A program made the translations under genes and the position numbers. Shown piece by piece: positions 44,118-53,116 of a stretch of DNA of 64,000 nt. The stretch spans positions 3,906,001 through 3,970,000 of the forward strand of contig NZ_CP071597.1 in NCBI RefSeq assembly GCF_017357405.1, given 5' to 3'. This DNA is from Halomontanus rarus (GTDB lineage: Archaea > Halobacteriota > Halobacteria > Halobacteriales > Natrialbaceae). The first letter of the stretch is position 1, and each line of letters begins with the position of its first letter. A model generated the notes under the pieces. It was not told the DNA's origin and did not search any database. It saw nothing but the letters and a program-made list of their open reading frames with translations.

Positions 44118-46898
44118 TCAGCGAATGTGGATCGCCGGCTTCCCCGGCTTCGCCCGCCGAGTCAGCGGATCGTCGTCTGTCCCACGTTGAACTGTGACGG
44201 CCGCGCCGAACTCGTCGCGTACCAACCAGGTCGCCTGCGTGAGCACCTCGAGTTCCCGTTCGCGCTCGAGCGTCGGTGCTAACTCCGCGGGCCGAGCTGC
44301 CAGCGTCTCTGCGTAGTCGACGGCGGCGTCGCCGTGGGCGGCGATCAGATCGTCCGCGAGTATCCGATCGACGACGGTGTCGGCGTCCGGGTCGGAGTCG
44401 AGAGCGGGGTCCTCGAGTGTGCTAGTGGAATCGGAGTCGGAATCGACGACATCGGTGTCGGCACCGTGATCCGAATCCGATTCCCGTCCCGTCGCCCCTC
44501 CTGCAGCGAACTCGCGGGCGAGTTCGTGGGCTCGATACTTCCACTCGGGTGCGACGACCAGTTCGATTCGCTCCGGATCGTCGATGTCGACGACGGTCGT
44601 GATATCTCGAACGTCGTCGATCGTCCGGTCGACGAGTCGGCGCTCGAGGCGGGCGTCGGCGACCGCCTCCTCGGGTTCCGGCCAGTCGGCCTGAACCACG
44701 AGTCCGTCGCCGCGGAGTTTGTTCCAGAGCTCTTCGGCGAGGTGGGGAGCCATCGGCGCGACGAGCGCAGCGATCGTCAAGAGTCCTCGGCGGTGGACGT
44801 CGTCGTGCGGTGTTTCGTACGCCCGATACCGACTGAGCAGCCCGGCGAGGCGACGAATCTCGGCGACCGCGCGGTGAAAGCGGAACCGCTCGAATTCGTC
44901 GGTAACCGTCGCGACGGTCCGATCGATCTCCCGTTCGACGTAAGCGTCCTGCGGGTGTCGTTCGGTTCGGCTACTGCCATCTTCGACGAACGAGGTAACC
45001 ATCGAGAACAGCGTCTGCTGGAAGTCGTAGGTCGCGCCCACGTCGTTGGCCGTCCACTCGAAGTCCTGCTCTGGGTGGGCCGCCGACAGGAGGAACAGGC
45101 GCGTCGTCTCCGCGCCGTACTCGTGGGGTGCGACCACGTTCCCCGTCGACTTAGACATCTTCTCGCCGCCGTAGAGCACCGTTCCCTGATTGATGAGCCG
45201 CTCGACGGGTTCGCGCTCTTCGAGCAAGCCGAGATCGGCGAGCGCACGCGTGAAGAAGCGAATGTACAGCAGGTGGAGGATCGCGTGCTCGTCGCCGCCG
45301 ACGTAGACGTCGACGGGCATCCACTCGCGGGCGCGGTCCGCGTCGAACGGGGCGTCCTCGAGATCCGGCGAGAGGAATCGCAGGAAGTACCACGAGGAGT
45401 CGACGAAGGTGTCCATCGTGTCCGTCTCGCGGCGAGCCGGCTGCCCGCACTCCGGACAGCTGGTCTCGACGAATGAGTCGATCTCCGCGAGCGGGTTCCC
45501 CGTCGTCTGGACGAATTCTGGAAGTTCCACGGGGAGGTCCTCGTCGGGGACGAGCACGTGCCCGCAGTCGTCGCAATGGACGACCGGAATCGGCGTCCCC
45601 CAGTAGCGCTGTCGGGAGATGAGCCAGTCGCGCAGGCGGTAGGTGACGTCCGCGTCGATAGCGTCGACCTCCTCGATCAGGCGTTCGCGAGCGACCCCGC
45701 TCTCGAGGCCGCTGTACTCGCCGCTTTCTTCGAGGGTTCCCTCGCCGGTGTAGGGGTCGGCAGCGAGATCGATCGCCTCGGTATCGAAGGCGTCCGGCTC
45801 GATCACGCTCTCGATCGAAAGACCCTGCTCGCGTGCGAACGCGTGATCGCGTTCGTTGTGCGCGGGGACGCCCATCACCGCGCCGGTCCCGACGTCGTCG
45901 AGGACGTAGGCCGCCACGTAGACCGGCAGTTCCTCGCCGGTCAGCGGGTGGATCGCTCGAGCGTTCGTCTCGATCCCGGAGTAGCCGAGTTCGTCGGCGG
46001 ACTCGTCGTGGACCGTCTCGACGTACTCGGCGAGCGCGTCGTCGTCCGCGGCGAGTTCGGACGCCAGGTCGTGGCCGGGTGAAAGCGCGACGTAGGTCGC
46101 ACCGTAGACGGTGTCCGGTCGCGTCGAGAAGACGTCGATCGGTTCGTGGTCGAGCACCTCGAACGTGATCCGGGCCCCCTCGCGGCGACCGATCCAGTTG
46201 CGCTGGATCTCCCGTACCCCGTCCGGCCACGCCTCGAGGTCGTCGAGGCCCTCGAGCAGTTCCTCGGCGTAGTCGGTGATCGTGAAGAACCACTGGTCGA
46301 GTTCGCGGCGGCCGACGGGTGTGTGACAGCGCCAGCAGGTGCGTTTCCTGTCGCCGTCTTCGCTTTCGCCTTCACCTTCGTCGACCTCGACCTGCGCGTC
46401 CGCTAACACGGTCTCGCAGTCCGGACACCAGTTGACCGTCGCGCCCTCGTACTCGACGAGGTCGTCCTCGTACAGGCGCTTGAAGAGCCACTGGTTCCAA
46501 CGGTAGTAGTCGGGCTCGCAGGTCGTGATCTCTCGCGACCAGTCGTAGCCGAAGCCCATCGTCTGGAGTTCGTCGCGCATTCTCGAGATACACGCCTTCG
46601 TCCACGACCCGGGGTCGGTGTAGCGTTCGAACGCGGCGTTCTCCGCGGGGAGCCCGAACGCGTCCCACCCCATCGGGTGAAGCACGTCGTCGCCGCGCAT
46701 TCGCCGGTAACGGGCGTGGGCGTCCGTGATCGCGTAGTTTCGAATGTGTCCCATGTGGAGCGTCCCCGACGTGTAGGGGAACATTCCCAGCACGTACGTC
46801 GGGTCCGCGGCGTCTTCGGGGAGCGCGTAGACGTCCTCTTGGTCCCACATGTACTGCCAGAACTCCTGCGCCTCCGCGTGATCGTAGTGTCTCGTCAT
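44118..46898 (-). CDS. leuS: Leucyl-tRNA synthetase
   Basis: 926 residues, class I. The HIGH motif is [10 protein letters not shown] (about residues 44-53) and the KMSKS loop [10 protein letters not shown]. Between them are a zinc knuckle ([13 protein letters not shown] ... [13 protein letters not shown]) with an inserted acidic stretch ([11 protein letters not shown]), the CP1 editing domain and a second Cys pair (SCPECGQPA). The layout is the bacterial-like LeuRS type commonly seen in haloarchaea. A Ser/Asp-rich insertion (about residues 820-860) lies in the C-terminal region. It has a promoter upstream near 46900-46950 and no operon partner. Confidence 0.97.
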   Translation of the reverse strand: MTRHYDHAEAQEFWQYMWDQEDVYALPEDAADPTYVLGMFPYTSGTLHMGHIRNYAITDAHARYRRMRGDDVLHPMGWDAFGLPAENAAFERYTDPGSWTKACISRMRDELQTMGFGYDWSREITTCEPDYYRWNQWLFKRLYEDDLVEYEGATVNWCPDCETVLADAQVEVDEGEGESEDGDRKRTCWRCHTPVGRRELDQWFFTITDYAEELLEGLDDLEAWPDGVREIQRNWIGRREGARITFEVLDHEPIDVFSTRPDTVYGATYVALSPGHDLASELAADDDALAEYVETVHDESADELGYSGIETNARAIHPLTGEELPVYVAAYVLDDVGTGAVMGVPAHNERDHAFAREQGLSIESVIEPDAFDTEAIDLAADPYTGEGTLEESGEYSGLESGVARERLIEEVDAIDADVTYRLRDWLISRQRYWGTPIPVVHCDDCGHVLVPDEDLPVELPEFVQTTGNPLAEIDSFVETSCPECGQPARRETDTMDTFVDSSWYFLRFLSPDLEDAPFDADRAREWMPVDVYVGGDEHAILHLLYIRFFTRALADLGLLEEREPVERLINQGTVLYGGEKMSKSTGNVVAPHEYGAETTRLFLLSAAHPEQDFEWTANDVGATYDFQQTLFSMVTSFVEDGSSRTERHPQDAYVEREIDRTVATVTDEFERFRFHRAVAEIRRLAGLLSRYRAYETPHDDVHRRGLLTIAALVAPMAPHLAEELWNKLRGDGLVVQADWPEPEEAVADARLERRLVDRTIDDVRDITTVVDIDDPERIELVVAPEWKYRAHELAREFAAGGATGRESDSDHGADTDVVDSDSDSTSTLEDPALDSDPDADTVVDRILADDLIAAHGDAAVDYAETLAARPAELAPTLERERELEVLTQATWLVRDEFGAAVTVQRGTDDDPLTRRAKPGKPAIHIR

Positions 46899-47022
46899 CC
46901 TTGGGTCGGCCGTTGGTTCCCTCTCGGGTGGGAGCGCATATCATTGTTCGGCCGACGTCGGCGGGCGCGACGACCGCCGCGTGTCGGCGACGACGAGCAC
47001 GAGGAATCGATCGACTTCGAGA

Positions 47023-47418
47023 TCACAGCGGGAACGGACACGGTAGCGGACCGACTGTCGCGTGAGATTTCGTGTCGCCGTGGTCAGGTACGGCCTGAGT
47101 CCGTTCCCGACCCGAGGCCGCGACTCGCTGTCCGAACTCGGTATCGCCGCCCGAGGACTCGCGAATGCCCGTGTTCCGCGCCGCGTAGGAGCCCTGGATC
47201 TCGGTCTCCCGTTCGACCCGGACGAGCTCCGGGTTGACCGCGGCGATTTTTCCTGCCGCTGTCAGCGTTCCGTCCGTCGAGTCGTTGTCGACGACGACCA
47301 CCTCGTAGGCCCCCCTCGGATAGGTCTGCTCGACGAGCGACTCGAGGGTTGTTCGAACTCCCGACGGGTCGTTGTAGACGGGTACGATAACGGAGACGAA
47401 CGGACGTTTTGCACTCAT
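47023..47418 (-). pseudogene. Truncated family 2 glycosyltransferase
   Basis: 131 residues, of which about the first 90 match a GT-A glycosyltransferase N-terminus: FVSVIVPVYNDPSGVRTTLESL, YEVVVVDNDSTDGTL (the nucleotide-sugar DxD-side motif) and GSYAARNTGIRESSG. After that the frame runs into unrelated, Arg/His/Pro-rich sequence and stops; normal members are over 250 residues. The 3' two-thirds are missing, so this is a remnant. It lies between leuS and the tRNA-Gln att scar, consistent with deletion or element traffic here. Confidence 0.8.
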
Positions 47419-47596
47419 GACTCGAGGCTGGCTATTCGTCCGAACGAGAATGAGCCCAATAGTTAACCGGCTACTTCCGTGTGTACTTGCCGGAGAGAGA
47501 CCCGTGAGGGATGTTATTGCTGGTGCTCGAGAAGGGATGGGGCCTCGAGAATCGGATTCCCTGGGAAGCTACCGGAAGTATAAAATATTTGACAGC

Positions 47597-47619
47597 AGTC
47601 CCGGGCGGATTCGAACCGC
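47597..47619 (-). repeat. Duplicated tRNA-Gln 3' end (attachment-site-like)
   Basis: 23 bases identical to 47698-47720, the T-arm/acceptor 3' end of tRNA-Gln, offset by 101 bases downstream of the tRNA. One base beyond the repeat breaks T-stem pairing, and no D-arm or anticodon arm precedes it, so it is not a second gene. Direct repeats of a tRNA 3' end are left by integrases. The 78 bases between the copies contain two small hairpins (GAGGAC/GTCCTC and CTGCTG/CAGCAG) but no gene. Confidence 0.8.
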
Positions 47620-47696
47620 GAGGACCCGAATCCTCTCGTCCTCTGGGCCCGAATCCGCGGGGATATCTGCTGCTCACGGATTTGTTCGCAGCAGAA

Positions 47697-47799
47697 TAGT
47701 CCCGGGCGGATTCGAACCGCCGTCATGGGCTCACTTCCGTGACGGCCTGAACCGAACACGTCCAAAGGCCCATATGATTGGCCACTACACCACGGGACT
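47697..47799 (-). tRNA. tRNA-Gln (anticodon UUG) with a 30-base intron
   Basis: On the minus strand, acceptor AGTCCCG pairs with CGGGACT, discriminator A at 47697, no encoded CCA. The anticodon stem TGGGC/GCCCA encloses CTTTGGA with anticodon TTG at 47763-47765, and the T arm GGCGG/CCGCC holds TTCGAAT. The mature length is 73. An intron between positions 37 and 38 spans 47732-47761 (boundary ambiguous by one base because A flanks both ends). Introns in haloarchaeal tRNA-Gln(UUG) are known. Its 3' 23 bases are duplicated at 47597-47619. Confidence 0.93.
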
Positions 47800-47834
47800 C
47801 TATCGAGTTGCTATCCGCCCGTCGCACAATAGTG

Positions 47835-48584
47835 TTACTTTTTGGTCCGAGGTGTAACGGTGATCGCTCCCTCCTCCACACGGCGATGACAACTGCGACA
47901 GAGGGTGATAACGTTCGACAACGTGTGGGCCTCTTCTGGGCGATCGAATTCCCGGACGGGGACGAGATGATGGACATCGGGATTCTGGCCGAGTTCCTCC
48001 CGACTCGCGCCGCACTGTTGGCACTGATAGTCGTCCCGGCGGCGTGCTTCGCGTCGTATCCGCCACCATTTCTGACCGTAGTCGATCTGTCCACCCTCCC
48101 ACTGATGGTGATCCGGGCCGACCACGTTTTCGGCCAGCCAGTCCGCGTAGCAGTCCTGATCGCAGAAGCACCCTCGCGTCCGATGATCTGCTCTCGAGGG
48201 ATACACCTCCAGTTCGCTATCGCAAAAGAGACAGTCGACGGACACTCGGGGTCCCTTCTCCGACGGGTTTTCTGGAAGCAAGCCGTCCGCGTCTTCTACG
48301 CAGTCCGGACAGTAGTCCCCCCGTTTGTTCGACGGATAGTACGAAAATACCGTTCCGCACATCGTGCACTCCGTCCGCTCTTTCGCATCCTTCCAGTTTC
48401 CGTTGTGTTTCCCCGCGTTCGGATTGCAGTCGTCACAGTACTCCCGCCGGGACTTCGGATCGTAGAACTCCGTCTGACACCCCTCGCACGTCCGATTCGG
48501 TAGCGGGTCATCGTGCACTTTCGTGTGGTGTTGGCGCATTCCTTGCTGGGTCCGAAACGACTGCGAACATGTCGGACATTCCAT
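47835..48584 (-). CDS. HNH endonuclease with N-terminal zinc fingers
   Basis: 249 residues. It opens with a C2H2 finger (CPTCSQSFRTQQGMRQHH, then H), followed by several Cys-pair zinc ribbons (CEGCQTEF, CDDC, CTMCGTVF, CPDC, CLFCDSEL). The C-terminal HNH domain is CQQCGASREELG, DVHHLVPVREF, NVITLCRSCHRRVE. It probably binds and cuts DNA. It ends 35 bases from the 5' end of the intron-containing tRNA-Gln, on the same strand. Such genes can be free-standing homing-type nucleases or parts of mobile elements; no integrase or capsid gene is seen nearby. Confidence 0.9.
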   Translation of the reverse strand: MECPTCSQSFRTQQGMRQHHTKVHDDPLPNRTCEGCQTEFYDPKSRREYCDDCNPNAGKHNGNWKDAKERTECTMCGTVFSYYPSNKRGDYCPDCVEDADGLLPENPSEKGPRVSVDCLFCDSELEVYPSRADHRTRGCFCDQDCYADWLAENVVGPDHHQWEGGQIDYGQKWWRIRREARRRDDYQCQQCGASREELGQNPDVHHLVPVREFDRPEEAHTLSNVITLCRSCHRRVEEGAITVTPRTKK

Positions 48585-48788
48585 GCATGTGGTTGAGGTT
48601 TTGGAACGATAAATTCAACCCAACCGTACCGGAAGTGAAACTATTTTCACCACTCGAAAGGCGTCCCCAATCACCGCAATGACACCGCACTCCGCCTCGA
48701 GTGAAACCCGCCGAAAACACCACTCAAACGCCCGGTAGGCAGTCGATAACAATACCTCCCAACGAAATCGCATGTGTCAGACAGAGGT

Positions 48789-48959
48789 ATGACGCTAACA
48801 CATCGCGTACAGCGCTTGTTCGGGACTCGAGGCCAAGACGGACTCTACGAGTGTGGCAGTTGCGGCCGGGATTTCGAGTACAACAGACAGCTGTGTCCCG
48901 ACTGCGGGTGCTATCGGATCGAACGGACGACCTACGATGACCTCGTCGCAGCCGAGTGA
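48789..48959 (+). CDS. Small zinc-ribbon protein
   Basis: 56 residues, starting MTLTHRVQRLFGTRG (a GTG 15 bases upstream is possible). It has two Cys pairs, YECGSCGRDFEY and LCPDCGCYRIER, spaced as a rubredoxin/zinc-ribbon knuckle. Many haloarchaea encode such small CPxCG-type proteins, mostly of unknown role. It is single-gene by context. The 204 bases upstream (48585-48788) contain no other feature that I can support. Confidence 0.75.
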   Translation: MTLTHRVQRLFGTRGQDGLYECGSCGRDFEYNRQLCPDCGCYRIERTTYDDLVAAE

Positions 48960-49013
48960 CAGGGTACGAGACAATTACCGTTATCGGTATCGGTACCGCT
49001 ACCGGCGGAACGA

Positions 49014-49448
49014 TCAGTCTGCGTGCCCGCTCGCCTCGAGTTCGAGGAACTCACAGCAGTCGGTTTCGGCGTCGAAACAGTCCGGACACTCCTCTCGCCG
49101 GTCGATGATCGTGTCGAGGCGGTCGGCGACCGTGTCGTCGATGACGCTCTCTAGGGCGCGGGCCTCGTCGCGAAACTGCTCGACCTCGAGGACGTTCGCC
49201 AGGAACCGCTCGATGATGCAGTAGGTCTGGAGCGCGTGGTGGGCACGCTCGAGTCCCTCGTCGGTCAGCGACGCGCCTTTGTACTTCTCGTGCTCGACGA
49301 GGCCGCGTTCCTCGAGTTTGCCGACCATTTCGTTGACGCTGGCGGGGCTGACCTCGAGCATGTCGGCGAGGGTTCCGGTCGACGCCGGCCCGTCTTCGAT
49401 CCGCTGTGCGAGGTAGACTGCCTTCAGGTATTGATCTGCCGTGTTCAT
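49014..49448 (-). CDS. DtxR/MntR-family metal-dependent regulator
   Basis: 144 residues. The N-terminal helix-turn-helix is STGTLADMLEVSPASVNEMVGKLEERGLVEHEKY, followed by GASLTDEG and the metal-binding dimerisation domain (HHALQTYCIIERFLANVL with conserved His/Cys/Glu ligands). The short C-terminus has four Cys (CPDCFDAETDCC). It would repress or activate genes according to Fe or Mn level. It has no SH3-like third domain, as in MntR/SirR types. It lies downstream of the ferritin-like gene, 124 bases away, same strand. Confidence 0.92.
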   Translation of the reverse strand: MNTADQYLKAVYLAQRIEDGPASTGTLADMLEVSPASVNEMVGKLEERGLVEHEKYKGASLTDEGLERAHHALQTYCIIERFLANVLEVEQFRDEARALESVIDDTVADRLDTIIDRREECPDCFDAETDCCEFLELEASGHAD

Positions 49449-49572
49449 GCGTGGGCGTGGGCTCCAGTGGGTGTGGTCGGCGGTTCGGTACTGTGACTGC
49501 GATCGGTGCCAGCCGGTTCGGCTGCCTCGAGTTCGCGTTGGGATTCGCGTGCGCTCTCGCCGACGACCCCGA

Positions 49573-50067
49573 TCATGCTCGCCGCTCCATGATATCGGTG
49601 ACGTCCTCGACTCCCTCCTTCTCCTCTTGACGGATGCTCGAGAGCGTCTCGAGCAGGTGCTCGCGGTCGACAGCGAACTCGCCGTCCGAGGCCTCGATGG
49701 CGTCGATGAGGTCGTCGTAGAACTTGTAAGCCGTCTCCTCGTTACACAGCTGGTCGTAGAGGACGCCGTCGGTGTCCTCCGGCGGCCCGTACCGGGCGTC
49801 GACCAGCGCGTTGATCTCTTCGTACGAAACTGTCTCGGCGTCCAACCCGTCGATCAGCGCCTCGAGTCGCTCGCGGTGGTCGGCCGACTCCTCGGTGGCC
49901 TCCGCGAGTAACTCCCGCACCTCCTCGTCGATGGCCTCCCGCTGGTCGGCGGGAAGCGAATCGAGGTGGTGGGCGGCACGTGACTCGACGACCTCCTCGA
50001 GGACGACTCCGATCTGGAGGAGCCGGGCGAGTTGGTGGTCGCTCGAGACGCGCTGTCCCAGACTCAT
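49573..50067 (-). CDS. Ferritin-like/rubrerythrin-type protein
   Basis: 164 residues from MSLGQRVSSDHQLARLLQIG; longer frames upstream are discarded because a TATA-like GTTAAGTATC (minus strand, about 50088-50098) lies just ahead of this ATG. All-helical, with metal-binding patterns EEVVESRAAHH and EATEESADHRERL, as expected for the first two helices of a ferritin-like di-iron bundle. The C-terminal EETAYKFYDDLIDAIEAS and helix complete it. No rubredoxin domain. Its neighbour is a DtxR-type regulator, supporting a role in iron storage or oxidative defence. Confidence 0.75.
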   Translation of the reverse strand: MSLGQRVSSDHQLARLLQIGVVLEEVVESRAAHHLDSLPADQREAIDEEVRELLAEATEESADHRERLEALIDGLDAETVSYEEINALVDARYGPPEDTDGVLYDQLCNEETAYKFYDDLIDAIEASDGEFAVDREHLLETLSSIRQEEKEGVEDVTDIMERRA

Positions 50068-50138
50068 AGCAACGCATCGGGGGCGATGATACTTAACGCT
50101 CCCTACTCCGAGAGTGTCGCCTCGAGCGCGAGAGTCGA

Positions 50139-51473
50139 TCACCGCCGGAACCGCCAGACGCGCGATCCCTCGCCGCCGTCGATCGCGTCGACCTGTTTGA
50201 GCGCCTCCTTGAGACAGCGCCACCAGCTATCGGTCGTCTCGTACCCCGCCGGGTACTGTTCGTAGAGGGACTCCACGAAGTCCGAGCGACGCGCCCGGCC
50301 CTGATCGCGGAGAAAGGCGATCGCGTGGCCGGCGACCTCGCGCCGTCGTTCGACGAGCTCCGCCGATCGGCCGCGAACCGAAAGCGACTCGAGGTCGACC
50401 ACGTCTTCGCCAGGGCGGACGTCAGCGGCGGCGAGACCCGTCGAGGAGGTGTACTCGAGGCCGGTCTCGACGTTGCGGTCGAGTCGCTCGCGCGTCTTCG
50501 CGACGGCGCGTCGCGAGAGTTCGTCGAGGCGGTCGATCTCGACGGAACCGAGGACGCCGGCGTCTTCGGCGACCGGATCCTCGCGGATGCGCTCGACGCG
50601 TTCGGGTGTGAGGTTCATCGCGCTGATTATTTCGGTTCTGTCGGTGGTGGTCAACTCGAGGGTGCGTTCGCGTTCCGAGGCGGATTCCGCGTTCGTTTCG
50701 TCGTTCGTCTCCGCGTTCGCGTCCGGATCCGTATTCGTGTTCGCGTCCGGGTCCGTATTCGTGTTCGCGTCCGGGTCCGTATTCGTGTTCGTGTTCTGAC
50801 CCGTGTCTCTGTCCGTAACGGTCTTCGAAGGGAGTTCGAGCTCTAAGTCCGAGTCTGACTCCGGAGCTGGTTCCGTATCCCGCTCTCGCTCCTGCGTTCG
50901 CGCTCGGTCGATCGAGTCGCCGCGCTCGCGGTGATCCTTCGGTCGGGCTCGGCTCGGGTCGTCGGTTGGCGATTCCGTGTTTGACGTTGGGTCTGTGTCT
51001 CCGTCCCCGTTACCGTCCGAGTTTAAGTTCGAGTCCGAGTCCTCATCCGAATCGGAGACGACGGTCGTTCGCGGTGTCCCACGGATTTTGACGGTCGGAT
51101 CGCTTCGGGACGGCGTCCAGCCACCGTCCCCGGCCTCGAATCCGACGCCGGGTCGCACGTCCTCGTCGCGCTTACTGGTCCGATCACCGTCGGAATCGTT
51201 CGAGTCGCCTCTCTCGGTCGAGACCCGTCGGGCTTCCGTCGGCTCGCGATTCGCAGCCTCCGCATTGACCAGTTGCTCCTCGAGCTGGGCGATTCGCTCG
51301 CGATAGGCCTCGAGAAGCACGGGCCGGTCAGCGTCCTCGCGGTGATCGATCGTCCCGCGGTGCTCGAGCACCCAGCGAACGTACGCCGATCGGTTCTCGA
51401 ATCCGAGCAGTTCGCGTTCGACCTCGAGGGCGGCGACCGTCTCAGCGTCGAGTTCGACGGGGATTACCCGCAT
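50139..51473 (-). CDS. Ribbon-helix-helix protein with long acidic linker
   Basis: 444 residues. The first 45 (MRVIPVELDAETVAALEVERELLG, SAYVRWVLEHRG) look like a ribbon-helix-helix DNA-binding domain, followed by a short coiled coil (RERIAQLEEQLVNAE). Residues about 75-270 are low complexity, including three 8-residue repeats NTNTDPDA encoded by 24-bp units at 50719-50790. The C-terminal 170 residues form a helical domain (TTTDRTEIISAMNLTPERVERI, VEIDRLDELSRRAVAKTRERLDR, SDFVESLYEQYPAGYETTDSWW) of unknown family. Probably a haloarchaeal DNA-binding regulator; target unknown. Confidence 0.75.
   Translation of the reverse strand: MRVIPVELDAETVAALEVERELLGFENRSAYVRWVLEHRGTIDHREDADRPVLLEAYRERIAQLEEQLVNAEAANREPTEARRVSTERGDSNDSDGDRTSKRDEDVRPGVGFEAGDGGWTPSRSDPTVKIRGTPRTTVVSDSDEDSDSNLNSDGNGDGDTDPTSNTESPTDDPSRARPKDHRERGDSIDRARTQERERDTEPAPESDSDLELELPSKTVTDRDTGQNTNTNTDPDANTNTDPDANTNTDPDANAETNDETNAESASERERTLELTTTDRTEIISAMNLTPERVERIREDPVAEDAGVLGSVEIDRLDELSRRAVAKTRERLDRNVETGLEYTSSTGLAAADVRPGEDVVDLESLSVRGRSAELVERRREVAGHAIAFLRDQGRARRSDFVESLYEQYPAGYETTDSWWRCLKEALKQVDAIDGGEGSRVWRFRR
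50719..50790 (-). repeat. Three 24-bp coding repeats in the RHH protein gene
   Basis: Units 50719-50742, 50743-50766 and 50767-50790 differ only in one base of the first unit. They encode the eight residues NTNTDPDA in the linker, so copy number can change without shifting the frame. Confidence 0.9.
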
Positions 51474-51663
51474 CGATACGCCATACTGGCCCGTCGTACA
51501 AAAAACGTTGTCAGACGCCCGTCAGCGTGCGATTCAGTCGCACGTTCGGTTCTCCGCGGCCCCACTGTGATCGAACTCGACTGTATCGAGACGTGCGCAG
51601 GACACCCGAATTTCCGCATTCACGAGGGATACGCCTTTGTGATTGTCGACCGAACGACGCGCC

Positions 51664-53100
51664 ATGGACGATCGGTCCATCGCTGACAGCGACGATCCGC
51701 CGGCGACGAACGTCGAAGGCGACCGTCCCGTCGTCGAGGCGTCGACGGAAACCGAGGACGCGACCGTCCACGAGGAGGGGACCGAACTCGAGCGGACGAT
51801 CAGTCTCGCGGGCGGACTGTCGATCGGCGTCGGAACGATGATCGGTGCGGGGATCTTCGTGTTCCCGGGGCTCGCGGCCGGACAGGCTGGCCCTGCGGCC
51901 GCGTTGTCGTTCGCGATCGGTGCTGTCATCGCCCTGCTCGTCGCACTCCCGGCGTCGGAGCTGGCGACGGCGATGCCCCGCAGCGGCGGTGGCTACTACT
52001 TCATTTCGCGGGGGTTGGGGACCGTCTACGGAACCGTCGTCGGCCTCGGACTCTGGCTGGGACTGGTTTTCGCGTCGGCGTTCTACCTCGTCGGCTTCGG
52101 TCACTACGCGGCGGCCGTCCTCGCAGAAATCGGACTCTCCCTCTCGATCAACCCCGCAGTGCCGCTGGGCGTCGTTTTCGGTGCGCTCCTGACCGGACTG
52201 AGCGTGACCGGGACGGAGCGGGCTGCCGCGGTCCAGAACGTCGTCGTCGCCCTCTTGCTCGTGATCCTCTCGATCTTTCTGGGCTACGGCGGCCTGGACT
52301 CGCTGGGCGTCTTCGGCACCGAGTCGACACCCGAGCGCTTCGCACCGTTCGGCGCGATGCCGGTGATCTCTACCGCTGCGCTCGTCTTCACGTCGTACCT
52401 GGGTTTCGCACAGGTCGCGACCGTCGCCGGCGAGATCGAACGGCCGAGTCGAAACCTTCCGCTCGCGATGATCGGCTCGGTCGTCGTCGTCGGCCTGTTC
52501 TACGTGACGACGATTTTCGTCGCGACGAGTGCGTTCCCGAGCGCCGACCTCGAGACCTTCGGCGAAACGGCGATGGTCGAGGTCGCCCGTGCGTTCTTCG
52601 GACTCCCCGGTGCGGTAGCGATCCTCGTGGCGGGGCTGCTGGCGACCGTTTCGAGCGCGAACGCCTCGATCCTGAGCTCCTCGCGAGCGGTGTACGCGCT
52701 GAGCAAGGACGCGTTGCTTCCGCGGCGCGCGAGCGAGATCAACCTCCGTTACGGCACGCCACACGTCGCTCTCGGACTCGCGGGCGTCCCGATCCTCCTG
52801 CTGACGGCGACTGGTCAGGTCGAGTTGCTCGCGGAGGTCGCCTCCTTTCTCCACCTCGTGATGTACGGGCTCCTCTGTGTGGCGTTGCTGGTCCTCCGAC
52901 GCGACCCACCCGAGTGGTACGATCCCGACTTCCGGACGCCCGGATACCCGTTCGTTCCGGTGGTCGGGGCACTCGCGAGTTTCAGCCTCATCGCGTTCAT
53001 GGACTTCCGATCGATCGCCATCGGTATCGCCGTGATGATCGTCTCGATCGGCTGGTATCTCGTGTACGCCGACGAACTCTCCCTCAAAGGACAGATCTGA
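51664..53100 (+). CDS. APC-family amino acid permease
   Basis: 478 residues from [16 protein letters not shown], with an acidic N-terminal tail of about 45 residues, then about 12 hydrophobic segments. The APC signature is [24 protein letters not shown] (first helix with the GxG-x-GIF substrate loop). Others are [24 protein letters not shown] and [24 protein letters not shown]. It imports or exchanges amino acids. It lacks the fused C-terminal UspA domains seen in some haloarchaeal homologues, but a separate UspA-like gene follows 16 bases later in the same operon. Confidence 0.93.
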   Translation: MDDRSIADSDDPPATNVEGDRPVVEASTETEDATVHEEGTELERTISLAGGLSIGVGTMIGAGIFVFPGLAAGQAGPAAALSFAIGAVIALLVALPASELATAMPRSGGGYYFISRGLGTVYGTVVGLGLWLGLVFASAFYLVGFGHYAAAVLAEIGLSLSINPAVPLGVVFGALLTGLSVTGTERAAAVQNVVVALLLVILSIFLGYGGLDSLGVFGTESTPERFAPFGAMPVISTAALVFTSYLGFAQVATVAGEIERPSRNLPLAMIGSVVVVGLFYVTTIFVATSAFPSADLETFGETAMVEVARAFFGLPGAVAILVAGLLATVSSANASILSSSRAVYALSKDALLPRRASEINLRYGTPHVALGLAGVPILLLTATGQVELLAEVASFLHLVMYGLLCVALLVLRRDPPEWYDPDFRTPGYPFVPVVGALASFSLIAFMDFRSIAIGIAVMIVSIGWYLVYADELSLKGQI

Positions 53101-53116
53101 GTAGAATTCGAGCACT

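Noticed and set aside
46677..47237. Plus-strand frame containing DDEHEESIDFEITAG
   Set aside because: The first part is antisense to leuS. The acidic stretch looks protein-like but is too short to support a gene or a named remnant.
47597..47690. Second tRNA gene
   Set aside because: Only the T-arm and acceptor 3' strand are present and the T-stem has a mismatch; no D-arm, anticodon arm or 5' acceptor can be folded.
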